DNA of 60,000 bases from Liolophura sinensis. Its lineage: Eukaryota; Mollusca; Polyplacophora; Chitonida; Chitonidae. The position numbers and the translations under genes were made by a program. The DNA is taken from the NCBI RefSeq assembly GCF_032854445.1, contig NC_088301.1, positions 52,627,187-52,687,186 on the forward strand, written 5' to 3'. Below the pieces are notes generated by a model. That model searched no databases. It saw only the letters and a program-made list of their open reading frames with translations, and was not told where the DNA came from. Positions 38,701 through 48,200 of the stretch are shown piece after piece (position 1 is the stretch's first letter; each line of letters begins with the position of its first letter).

Positions 38701-39777
38701 ATTAAAGCAATTTTACATGGGAAGGTTGCTTAAAATAAAGGGTGATTTGACAACTGTCACACATGGATAGCTACAGGACATGCTGTCTTACTCTGTATCA
38801 GTCAGTGTTTTTAGTAAATCCCTGCAGAACACTACATGCATGTGCAGTGTTTTATTTGATCAATTATTAAATTTAAGATTCAAGTATCTTTACATTATCA
38901 ACTTGATGACTAAATAGCAGTTCTCAAAGGTTTCAAAATCCAAATCAGCATAAATACTCTGCTACATTCAATACTTCATACATCTGCCTGGTAAATCAAT
39001 AAAAATTCATAAGCTTGTTTCAAACAGTAATACCAGTATGTATGGTCCTTGATCAGTAGAAGTATTGGGTCACTTAAGCGAAATACTCGAGTATGATGTA
39101 AAACACCAATCCAATAAATAAATAAGAAATATAGGCTAAGGCAGCCAGGAGAAACACAAGTATGGTACATACAGTTTTAATAATTCCTTGTGATACAAAC
39201 AAAACAGGTCATGGGTGTAAATGCAACCAAAATTAAGCCCAGTGAATGAAATGCAGTAACAAAAGATCTACTTATTTATAAGACATCTGAGATGAATGAA
39301 TACAATGTCGAAGCTATGAAGTATGATGATGTTGACAGGAATTCAAATACTATCAATGCTAACGTCTACTGAGCAGACAGTCAGCCTGAGCAAATGTGTT
39401 TTTTGGGGGGGAGGGGGGGGTTCAACACTTATTCACTGTAATAAAAAAAAACGTCTTCAAGAAATAAAAGACTGGTCAATACACAAATCACATCATGCTA
39501 AGTAAGTAGCACAACCCTAAGAACAAACGTCATCTTTATGCAGGTGATTCTTTATTTATTTTGTTTTATTAATAGAATACTCACCTTTAAGTACTTGGAT
39601 GGCACATAACCAACCGAATTGTCTTTCAGAGCTCTGGCACCCCACCACTCTATGCTGCGTTTGTTGCTGTCTAAGACCTCAAATCTGTCCCCTTTTGCAA
39701 ATGACAAAATGTTGTCATTGCTGTCATTTTCGCCCCCTTGGCGGATTAAATTCGCAAACTGCTCTGTATATCTCCAT
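14663..39777 (-). CDS. FAM107: SH3 domain + FAM107 domain protein, long isoform
   Basis: Exons on the minus strand in order: 39777-39585 (SH3), 33881-33831, 30941-30875, 21552-21415, 16638-16332, 15288-15138 and 14764-14663. After the SH3 exon every phase fits (0,0,1,1,2,0). The C terminus contains LHRELLMNNK, ELQKKLMERE, SSLEIQLEERANRLKK and EFSKVHAKI, matching the vertebrate FAM107A/B (DRR1/TU3A, HITS) domain, an actin-associated coiled-coil module. The N terminus has a full SH3 signature (YRAVCEFNP, ILSFAKGDRFEVLD, WWGARAL, VGYVPSKYL). Between them are acidic proline-rich linkers. Vertebrate FAM107 proteins are short and, as far as I know, lack SH3. As given, the SH3 exon is frameshifted: the frame opened by the ATG at 39777 hits TGA within 18 codons, while the rest of the SH3 lies one frame over. 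Allowing for one surplus base the product would be about 335 residues. Confidence 0.85.
15138..15288 (-). CDS. SH3-FAM107 gene, coiled-coil exon of FAM107 domain
   Basis: Encodes LGKNVLKKSELQKKLMERED then MRKRKEFETYKLLKR and SSLEIQLEERANRLKK. It is strongly helical and charged and matches the central FAM107 region. Phase 2 to 0, donor AAG|gtgaaa. Confidence 0.9.
15821..16069 (-). repeat. Old full-length-like SINE (family A)
   Basis: 'tatttatttgattgg' and 'catactcaagaatgtttcac' match the family body with many substitutions. The right end on the minus strand reads TGGCTCAGATGGCTAAG, an A-box-like tRNA head. Confidence 0.6.
16332..16638 (-). CDS. SH3-FAM107 gene, acidic linker and start of FAM107 domain
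   Basis: The exon opens EDVCPALPEPDPDYLYEEED, has a polar His/Arg/Asp-rich middle, and ends LILPKKLPNPCLESKERTA then LHRELLMNNK. The last block is the hallmark start of the FAM107 domain. Acceptor tttgcag, donor AAATT|gtaagt (phase 2). Confidence 0.9.
18144..18249 (-). CDS. Orphan exon-like block coding for a signal-peptide-like stretch
   Basis: On the minus strand it is bounded by acceptor ctgttttag and donor CAT|gtaagt. Only one frame is open, in phase 0 and out phase 1. It encodes VLYLSLWAVIFLTSCCTTWS then SAANPLPPKLMCDLP, a hydrophobic core followed by small residues as in a secretory signal. It lies in the intron between exons 21415 and 16638 of the SH3-FAM107 gene. It cannot join exon 16638 because T|AG makes a stop. 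TATATATCCCC occurs upstream on the same strand (about 18360-18370). No exon with a fitting Met or continuation was found, so it may be a nested gene or a chance block. Confidence 0.35.
19433..19475 (-). CDS. Possible alternative first exon (MASRKGPKIVYTPS)
   Basis: The minus-strand ATG at 19475 gives MASRKGPKIVYTPS and a phase-1 end at TCAG|gtatcc. That is compatible with exon 16638-16332, giving a 200-residue isoform. The frame alternatively continues as an 82-residue open frame to 19227. The donor is weak and no other support is visible. Confidence 0.25.
19765..19920 (-). repeat. Degenerate SINE (family A)
   Basis: Body blocks 'gtatttcacttatactatgg', 'ccatgacgatctgcaggttg' and 'gaagccagcatgaactcaca' are recognisable, diverged from the copy at 27953. 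Confidence 0.6.
21069..21131. repeat. Short tandem repeat, about 21-bp unit, three copies
   Basis: Variants of 'caccaatgttccaataa' appear three times in succession. I see no function in them. Confidence 0.6.
21415..21552 (-). CDS. SH3-FAM107 gene, acidic cassette exon 1
   Basis: Encodes DEVYPDIPSPDYDASSDEEE and then an S/D/N-rich stretch ending DDECIG. Phase 1-1 and 138 nt, so it can be skipped in frame. Its opening (acidic, V, P, P, P-D-Y) resembles the opening of the next exon. Confidence 0.82.
21935..22195 (-). repeat. Degenerate SINE (family A) with tRNA-like head
   Basis: The (ATTT)n tail side is at 21935. On the minus strand the right end reads TGGCTCAGTCCG (A-box-like) and later GCATATTCGAATCC (B-box-like, RNA polymerase III internal promoter). 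The body is heavily mutated. Confidence 0.65.
24575..24605 (-). CDS. Possible alternative first exon (MAGLYGHGRQ)
   Basis: The minus-strand ATG at 24605 in the context accATGG encodes MAGLYGHGRQ, with donor CAAG|gtagag leaving phase 1, exactly what exon 21552-21415 accepts. The upstream segment 24606-25030 is less AT-rich than its surroundings and could be a promoter. The product would be 242 residues, lacking SH3. The donor is only moderate, so RNA evidence would decide it. Confidence 0.4.
27953..28125 (-). repeat. Best-preserved SINE (family A) body
   Basis: It has the family body from 'cattggtgttttacgccg' to 'cggccggagaggaagccagc', truncated before the tRNA head. TCAAATTATC occurs at 27942-27951 and 28126-28135, a 10-bp target-site duplication. 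Confidence 0.85.
30875..30941 (-). CDS. SH3-FAM107 gene, basic helical exon
   Basis: Encodes ILREKSLKRLADIRQSAEYK then PP and the first base of a Gly/Asp codon. Acceptor ttgtaatag, donor CCAG|gtaagc. It converts phase 0 to phase 1. The sequence is likely helical and basic. Confidence 0.8.
33831..33881 (-). CDS. SH3-FAM107 gene, 17-codon linker exon
   Basis: Encodes YEERRIGKLNSESNDHK. Acceptor ttgtttcag, donor AAG|gtaagt-like, phase 0-0, so it can be skipped without changing frame. Confidence 0.8.
34050..34115 (-). CDS. Alternative first exon of the SH3-FAM107 gene
   Basis: The minus-strand ATG at 34115-34113 encodes MSVDIYLYPMKGREARRDFG then RR, with donor CGG|gtaagc. It ends in phase 0, so it can replace the SH3 exon and join exon 33881-33831. 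The resulting isoform would lack SH3 and be 293 residues. The junction RRDFGRR-YEERRIGK is charge-consistent. An independent promoter would have to lie between 34116 and about 34400. Confidence 0.65.
36380..36480 (-). repeat. Old copy of SINE family B
   Basis: 'acttttaaagtctttgg', 'tgacccaggtttgat' and 'gaggcagacattccaacc' align with the head region of the better copy at 53490-53805. Confidence 0.55.
37872..37890 (+). repeat. G-rich tract
   Basis: Nineteen bases of G with one A and one T, following a (TG)n run. It may form a G-quadruplex on the plus strand. Confidence 0.7.
39069..39124 (+). repeat. SINE (family A) fragment, opposite orientation
   Basis: The plus strand reads '...gatgtaaaacaccaatcc' followed by AATAAATAAATAAG, i.e. 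the 3' end of family A with its tail. It is the only plus-strand copy found in the window. Confidence 0.7.
39405..39420 (+). repeat. G-rich tract
   Basis: Sixteen bases of G with a single A, about 160 bases beyond the SH3 exon donor, inside the first intron of the SH3-FAM107 gene (template strand). Confidence 0.7.
39585..39777 (-). CDS. SH3-domain first coding exon with apparent +1 frameshift
   Basis: The ATG at 39777-39775 begins MEIYRAVCEFNPPRG, a normal SH3 start. The following ENDSNDNILSFAKGD...YVPSKYLK is in the next frame. The switch coincides with a run of five C on the plus strand (39733-39737; G5 on the coding strand). The segment is 193 nt, one more than a multiple of three, and the donor AAG|gtgagt then matches phase 0 of the next exon. 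Either the run is a sequencing/assembly indel, or the allele is broken, or the shift is real. The downstream SH3 frame has a TAA immediately 5' (overlapping the ATG as TAATG) and no start of its own. Confidence 0.85.
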
Positions 39778-39849
39778 TACTTTACCAATTTTAAGGGCAT
39801 ATCAACAGAATTACTGCCACTGAACAACCAGGCCTGCTGAAGACACGAA

Positions 39850-40230
39850 GAAAAATGACAGTAAGCTCACATGTCTAGTCCTCGGATCGCCAAAACAGTG
39901 GCTTCGTCAACCTATCTAGCCGTGAGCACAAAAGGCCACACTGATTGGGGCCTCTGCTCGAACAAAACAGGAAGTAAATCTCCACCCGAGACGGAAACAA
40001 CTCACGGAAACTAACGGAAATAAATGTATAATTACATACAAATCAAAGTATCACAATATTATTATGAATTTATGCCGTAAGTCTCACAAAATGAACTTAT
40101 TGACTATAACAGCCTATGTTCCACGCAAAATGCAGAAAAAATTAGAGAATGCTAATCACGAAAACTCTCCATTATCCGGGAACCGGGCGAAAACTACCGT
40201 ATTGTGAGGAACTCCTCGTCCTTAGCAATG
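39850..40230. promoter_or_regulatory. Divergent promoter region
   Basis: This lies between the minus-strand SH3 first exon and the plus-strand gene that starts near 40.3 kb. It is richer in CpG than its surroundings (for example tccgggaaccgggcg and tttacgcggg). It contains ATTGG near 39939 (an inverted CCAAT box) and ACAGGAAGT near 39967 (ETS-like). I see no TATA box at either expected start. The head-to-head arrangement suggests shared control, which is inference. Confidence 0.5.
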
Positions 40231-40379
40231 TTTACGCGGGAGTCAAGCAAGCGTATCATTTGCGGCAGGCGACTGGAGCTGTCACACTGGATCGGGCGGA
40301 TCCTGTACGTGTAGTTATAGTGTAATTGTTGTGTATGGTATCCATCAACAATATGAAATGATCAGTCTCAGAGGGGTCG
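40230..40379 (+). other. Probable 5' UTR exon of the plus-strand gene
   Basis: GTCG|gtgagt at 40380 is a strong donor just downstream of the CpG-richer region, and the first coding exon is 4.6 kb further on. The exon start is unknown, so 40230 is a guess. Confidence 0.45.
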
Positions 40380-43300
40380 GTGAGTACATGGAAGCTCTTA
40401 GCCATATATTAATTCGATAGACACCGATCGGACACTGTGCTGTCCATGGGGAGACAGAAACAATGTATGTTGTTGTGGTTGACTTGAACTTGGACTGTGG
40501 ATGCCCTTTTTGCTCACTCATTGTATACTAGTATAATACGAAAAGGGCGAACGCAGTAGGTTTTCCTGAATAACTGTGTAAAGTATAGGTCCTAAAATTT
40601 ACAAAGCAAAGGTACTGTTTGTAGATACTTACATGATACATGTACTGATGTAGATGTATTATTGTATTAGGCTGTCAGGCCTAGTTTTTATACTGTAAAT
40701 ACTTTCTTTCATGGTGAGCTAACGACCTCCTTCCATATGCAGTATCTGACCATCAGCCTTCTTTGATGGCATGATATTATGAAACGCTGGCACAGTATCC
40801 CAAAGTGATGACACAGTGGTGTGTCGCGAGGCATGAAGCAATAAAAACCAATGGTATGAACTGGTAGCACAATGACCATTGCTTTGTGTTGTCTTCTAAT
40901 CACTTCTTATCATCACCCCATAGCTTTGGAAGAAGAACTAGAATTAAAGGACAATGTGCCCCTAAAGTGCACCAGTAATGCCATACTTGTGAATGATACA
41001 CTGTGAAGTACTTAATTTTTGTGTGGATCAAAGTAAAATTTTTAACAGGAGGGAAGGGAAATTATGGTTTAAATATGTACAAACTCTGGTGCTAAGGCTT
41101 GTTGTTTATAAAATAAAGGGGGAGTTTATTCGTCTTTAGTTTGATCAATCTTTTGCTATGCCAGAAAGTGAAAGGAAAGCAGATAACCAGCATGTGGTGG
41201 CTTCTAATTAATGTCTCTCTGATACAAACTATCCCATTGGCTGAGTCTCTCCTGTGGTCCAATGAGTGAGCTTTTAGCAAAGTATGAAGTGCGTACAACA
41301 ACACAATGGCCGTCTGACAGGTACGGCAATGTTTACGGTTTCTGACCTGCTACAGAGGACGATTAAAACTGAAAACAATGCAAAGCTTACCATGTTGCTT
41401 GATAAAGAATTCACATATTTTGTGTTGAACTGCTCAAAATGTGACAGGTCACTTTGCTAGGTATTTAAAAGTACTCATCAATGAATGTTTGATTGCTGCT
41501 CATGGTAGGTGATAATCCATCCCCATTGTTTTAATCTCTGACCCAGATCATGAGGATTAGCAACACCGCAGGAAAACAAAGGAGGATTAAAGCCACCAAT
41601 GGTGATACCTGTTAGATGTGTTAGAACAGTTTCGGCCATATTGTTTCTTGGAAAATTTTAATTTGTTTTTCAGTATTTTCTTAAATATGCGAAAATTAAT
41701 TCCGGCGAACATATTTTTGGAGAAAATCCACAAAAATAAATTCCAGCGAATAATAAGTATTTACAGTATAAAGCAATATCATGATGGTACAAAGAAATGG
41801 GAAAATGTTATGAAACAGCAGAACAAGGGTGCGATATGATCATGGTACAGTTACGGGTCAAAATGCCAGCTACCATAACACCCGCTAGTAAATGCCCGTT
41901 TTTGCATTCTTGAAGATTAGCTGATATAAATGGAAAAGAATAGCCTTCTCATCATTTGGAAACAATAACAGATGAGTAAGACAGAAAAGTATAGATGTTG
42001 CACATTTTTTAATACATGATAGACCTAATGGTCGAATGCTGTTATAATGCCAAGGTTCATCTTGTGGAGAGTTCTATCAAAGAGAGACAACCAAACATGT
42101 GTCCTGACCATGTCATACATCATCTCAGATGTCACACTTGATCAGCACATGGATGAGTAGCCTCTTATTGAAAGAATTTCAAGTGACGAACCCATTCTCT
42201 TATTTACTGAAATAATTAATAGACCCATTCTCCATTTTCTTTTTTCTGTCTTCTGTCTACATTCAGAGCCAGTTCTTTCAACTCTCATATCAAACAAGGA
42301 GAAAGGAATTCATCACTGTCATAATAGGGAAGTTATTTTTTGTACAGATGTGTAAAAAAGTTTGACTTTACCTATAGGGCGTTACGATAACAAGCAAAGT
42401 TAGCTAGCAAGCATTTTGACACAAATTCCATGGTGTAAAGCTGTGATCATTGTTTATTTCCTGGTGGCATTGCTTCATATGGGTCATCATGCTTTGTGTC
42501 ATCTTTCCATCGATTTTTACCATGGTCAGACAATATTGTGATGAAACCTTGGTATGATATTGTGATGAAACCTGAATCCATAGGGTGCAAATTTTAACTT
42601 GTTGAATGAATATACTTAATACTGGCTCATTGTGATTAGTATAGGGCTTGGACCACTGTGAACTGTTCTACAGACCTGACAGCCTGAAAGTACCTGCCAG
42701 CCTTCCATATTTTTAGCCACAGCTGTGACATCTGTTCACTAAGCATTTGCAGAATCTGGAGTAGTGGTATATTAACTGTATTGGTAAAACCAGTAGTGTT
42801 ATAATAACTTTATTAGTAAAACAAGAACTTTTAGGTCATTTACAGTAGATGGATGTGAAAGTTACAGTAGTTCACACAGACATTATATTTTCTGCACAAT
42901 GCCTCCTAATGTAAATGAAATGTAATCAATGAAATGTTTGTATACATCTTTCCATTGCGCAAATTTTTTTTTTAATTTCTCTCTCGAAATCAGTGAGGTT
43001 GATTTTTTCTCCAGTCTTTAATTTTTAGTAAAGATGACAGTGCCTGTCCTCACATGCATTATTGAGCAACAACTACATGGAAATGAATAGCTATAATCCA
43101 TACAAATACTCTTCATAAAAAACAAGAGAAAAAACCAGCAGTAGTCAAAGAATGGAAAAAAAGGAAAAAGCAATTAGTGCTGGACACTGAACTGGCAATT
43201 AGTGAATTAAAGAGTATGGCTGTTGACCAACATGAAGTGATCTTACTCTTAAGTCAAAATTTCAGTCATTAAAGTTGATGTGTTCCTTTCTATTTTTTCA

Positions 43301-44531
43301 CAAAGCCTGCAATTCCTTGTGCCCTCCCTGACCTAACTATCACTTTTCCTCATTGCCATAGTAAAGTTTTTAAAATCTTTTAAACAATGACGAAGAGAAA
43401 AAAAACACATAACAATGGACAGCAGTGCAGACATGAAAGAGTATTATAATGGCATGTATACTTCAAATTTTTTTAACATATCAACCTAAAAGTCAGTAAG
43501 TTTTGTCTGAAAAGTATATACATAATATTTACATGTGCATATATCTTCAAAACTATGTTGCCAATTTTTATCAAAAGAAGCCACATCAGCATCTCAGGGT
43601 CAAAAATGGTGCCAACCGAAACTTGTACAAAAATAATTAATAATTAACAGTGTGTATCACCTTGGTTTATATCCTGAATCTTCGAGAAATGTCTTAAGAT
43701 AAACTTTAACAGGTGGAATGAAAAGAAGCAAATTGCACCACTGCGGTTCTACCAAACAGGATATATAGTTGTTCATTTCTGTAGTTCAGCTGCTTTTTTT
43801 TTTCAGCTACTGATAGTCTTTTCTACATTTTGAGTAAGATATTGCCTGTAGCTGCAGGCAAATACTTTGTAAAGCAATGTGTTCACGCATATGAAGGCTA
43901 GACAGGTACATGGTAATTAATCAATATTGGTGTCTCTATGTGCTACGTATTTTTGTAATGGTGTTTGCCAGAATGCCTTTCATTCAAGATGGTATTTATT
44001 GTTGCAAGTCAATAAGGGCGTATTGTTTATGCAGCTTTCGCTGAAAGAGGTTTGAAACCTGTGATGCTTGTATGTCATTTTTGTCGTTAGGGTGTTTTGT
44101 TCAATCGACTGGGTCATGTTTCTTTCTACGGTATCCTGGTGACAAAGTACACATAAGCAGCATGGAGCTTGCCGGCTGCTTGTTGGCATATCTGTACTGC
44201 AGATTCCATTGGAACAGTCCTTAGACCATTAAGGCTGTGCCGTTGGAAGGCTTACCCATGAGAACATTTTATTACCTGACTGTGCAGGAAGACAGATTGA
44301 AGTGTTACCTCTTACGGAGTGATAAATGAACTTACCTGCTGTTTGAATGATATTACTGTAATATATAACTCATCAGGTATAAAGGTGTGCAGGTAAGCAG
44401 GCTATTTTGAAAAAACCAGGAGGTTGTAATTTGGGAGTTGGAAAGAGTATGTCCTTCTTAGATATTGATTGCCTATAGAGCAGGTGGGCAGATCATAAAT
44501 TGTACATGTATGTACCTGTATATGTATATAG

Positions 44532-44571
<40 letters not shown>

Positions 44572-44967
44572 AGAGAGAGATATAGATACATGTATCCACA
44601 TGTATGTTTGCTTTTATTAATGTAATCTTCCAAATTATTACACTTTATGTAGAAGATATATTGTCTATTGCTGGAATCTTATGAGGATTAAGTGCTTTTT
44701 TTTTTTTTCTTCACCAGCTATGTAGTTGACTGCCACTTATTAACACTTTAAAGTTTTTAAAAGGTGCAATCAAAAACTTATAAACTGTAAAAACTTATGT
44801 TAATAATTTTGCAGCTACCTTCTGGTACATGTACGTTTCTTTTAACAATTAATTTCTTTTAGAGGACGGCCTAATTGAAAACTATTTATTGCCACGTTAA
44901 ATACAGTACCAGTTAGATATATTATACTTATAAATAAATAAAGATATCATCATTTATAGATTGAGCA
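40380..44967 (+). other. Presumed first intron of the plus-strand gene
   Basis: AT-rich sequence without exon signals that I can support. It holds a (TA)n microsatellite at about 44539-44569 followed by (GA)n, and a short duplication 'atattgtgatgaaacct' near 42533-42572. Confidence 0.4.
44539..44569. repeat. (TA)n microsatellite
   Basis: About fifteen TA units followed by a short (GA)n run. Confidence 0.85.
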
Positions 44968-44980
44968 GATTATTCCCAGC

Positions 44981-45256
44981 ATGGGCAATGGAGCTTCAAC
45001 AGATAACAGTCGCCCAACAAGAATCCAGGTACAGTCTGGAGCAAATGCATCTCCATCGAGGAGAGCACAGCCGTTCGTGGAAGTCCAGATTACAGAGAAT
45101 GCAGAAAATCGCCTAACCCCAAGCACAGCACCTTCAAACAGCCAGAGTCCAAGGAAAGGAGTGGAGGACCCTGCACGTGCGCAAGAGTTACGTAATCAGT
45201 TCGTTGCGGGACAGAGTGGAAGGGGAGAAAATGGCAGTCGAAGAGAGGACTCTGTT
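44981..45256 (+). CDS. Plus-strand gene, first coding exon
   Basis: 92 codons. MGNGASTDNSRPTRIQ is followed by S/P/R-rich, low-hydrophobicity sequence ending REDSV. Gly2 and Ser6 fit N-myristoyltransferase. Donor GTT|gtaagt. Acceptor candidates are cag at 44965-44967 or 44977-44979, just before the ATG. Confidence 0.82.
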
Positions 45257-48200
45257 GTAAGTATATGTGTACACATTATATTACATATTAATGACTTTCC
45301 TGACTAAAGTACGGTACATAAAGTATAACTGCTTTGACACACCTGGATCTCCAGGTGTTTGTGAGATCATATGTTTTCTAGTTACAAATCCAGCTAGCTT
45401 GGTCATTATCTTTAAGGGCACCCTGCATTTTGCCAATTTAAACAAGGTCTTCACTAACATGAGGTTTCTTAAACTAAGTGGTACATTTTCTTGTTGTATC
45501 CTATTCAGATTTATTTTCCATTTATTGAATCACCTAAAAAAATCCACTAAGCTAAATATTTTAGGACATCGATAAAGGATAATATCAATTTGTGTGTTAA
45601 AATGCATTAATTTTTACAAAATAAAAAAACATTCTGTAGGCAAAGATTGCTGTATTTATGGTTTGGTGCATATATTAAGGGTAAAAAATTGGTAGTATAT
45701 TGCAGATATTCTTCCCTAATTGCCATCAGTTTATATGCTTGTAGTCTGTATGTCTCAAAAATAAGTCATAGAGTTTGTGTTTTATAATGATTATAGCCAT
45801 AATGGAGATGATCCAATGCAAACTGCTCCCAACAACCCCACCCCCACCTCCCTCCCCTCCCAACCCCACCCCCCGCATCACCTGTCATCTACATGTATTC
45901 ATGTTGTGATGTGAAAGCATACATGGATTCAATTGCTTTTGTTCATTTCTTTTTTCTAAAGAGAAATTAATGCAGTTCACACTCCTGTATTTGTCTTCTG
46001 CTGAATGTACATGTTGCTTAGCAACTGTGATGTTAAACTTACTATATACATTGTGCATTGAAATACTGTCGATTCAGTTTACAAAGAGGAACAAGCTTGA
46101 AGCCCTGTTTATAGATTTAGGCTAGAATATTGAACTGCCAACATGAACACTGCTTTAGTGTTGGAATAAGCCATGCCCCAATTGCTAGAGTTTACTGGCT
46201 GACAATATTGGGTTTCCACAGAGGACAGATGGTCAAGATGCTGTATTAGCCAGCCACAAGGAGATTGGTGACTTTTACTTTGGGTCTTCTTTCTTCTTGC
46301 CTCGTGTCCATTCATGTTTTGTCAAGCCATGATAAAATAAGCTCAATGGTCCCTAATAACCCGTCATATCGCTTCCCACCTTCCTGTTTTACCAGGGGTG
46401 CTATGTCATATTGCTTCCCACTTTCCTGTTTTACCAGGGGTGCTACAGTTGTAAATGCCTTTGCTATTTTTTCATCCAGCTTAACTAGCAATGAACTCAT
46501 GTGCAGTTTGGCAGATATTTAGGCCATACTGAGCATGATCTAGATCACTTCTAGCCCATTGTTGTGAACACAATCATTACATTTTTGGGGTACAAAAATA
46601 TGGCCTGTAGAATTAGGTCATTCTTCAACTGCAGCCATTTTGGATTATGAGAAATTTCACATAATGATTTAATATCCTGCTTGCAGTTCATAATTCTTCT
46701 GATGATCTTTTTAAAATTTACAATTTCTTGAATTTTTAAATGATCTGGTATCATAACTATAATAATTATTAAACCTAAAAGGGTGAAATTTGGATTTTGT
46801 GTTAATGCTTCACACAGCACATAGAAGTTGCGATTGGTGTGTAATGCTATACTCAAGAAGGTTTCATTTGAATGATGGCAGTCCTCTTTTTGAGTGAAGG
46901 CAACTCGAGTGCCTTTATAAAACCACTGCCTGACATCTTAGGACTTAAAGCTATAAATGAACTTGTCTTGGATTCAAGTTTGCAGCTTCACTGATCATGT
47001 GCTGAACTGACACCAAGGCCAAAACCTTTGGTGAATGAACAGTACTTATGACAAGTTGATATCTCTAATTACTTTGAGATATAGGAAATGTTTAGGATCT
47101 CCTGCCATGTAAGGAAAACATTTTTTCGGTAATGAATTATGTTTCTTGGTTTGTGCTTCATTTGGGTGGTCAGAAACCTGGGCCTAAAGTCAGCCCTGCA
47201 GTTAGCCCGGCAGCAAACAGAAAACAAGCACCAGCCAGACCTGCAGGGAAGAAGCCTGGCTCAGTGAGGGTATCATAAATGTTCTAGTCGTCACATTTAC
47301 TTTGAAATTGTTGTGAAAAGGAGTACATAGTTTCCAGTAGTGATTTACTGTGTAAATTATCTTTTTTGAGATTTTTAGCAGTTTTCACAATGTTGTGAAT
47401 GTCCAGTCATTTTTTTTTTATTTTTAAGTTTTATTTGAAAGTTTTTAACACTTTTTTCCATTGTACATGTATCTCCATATATGTACATGTATGTCTCTTT
47501 TTTTGAGTTAACACCCAAGTTTTTTTCTGAAAGTGTCCATATACATGTTATATTCATGCATGTATGTGTTTCAGTGTGTTTAGTTTGAAGTCTTTGTTAG
47601 GTAACTGGTGGCGCTTATAGTTCTTTTGCACATAGCAGCTAATCTTTTTTACTAGTGTTATCCTGTTTTTGCCAGAGAAGTAATGTTCCAGCTCTCAATA
47701 TTCTCTCAAGACAATTTATATTTATTGTGTCTGAACAAAAAGCATTTCATAGTTTAAAAAGTAACTTCATAAAAATTTTCCATGCTGTTGGATCAACATT
47801 CATTGAATCAGTGTGCCTTCGTGTTCTGTTTTCAACAAAGCATGCAGTTTTGCTGTATACTTTCTCAGCCGTTTTACTTTTTATGCCTATAACACTGCTA
47901 ATAGTGATACACCCTAAACCTATAATGTGTAAATGAAGGATATCTTCCTTTTATCTTGCAAAATTCATGTAGATATATGAAGTATTCTGAACGAAATCAT
48001 TTGTTTTTACCGTGGATATACAGGTATATAGATGTGCCTTTCAGTGTAAAGTGTGTGGCTGCTGTAAGATATACATGGACACTAGATACATGTAGGCTAC
48101 TTAAAATCAATTAATATTGTGAAAAACATTTCCCTTGTTGCCATGGCATGGGTAAATTCATAATTGCTGGCCACCATTGTCAAGTAATGCAGTGCGGGTG

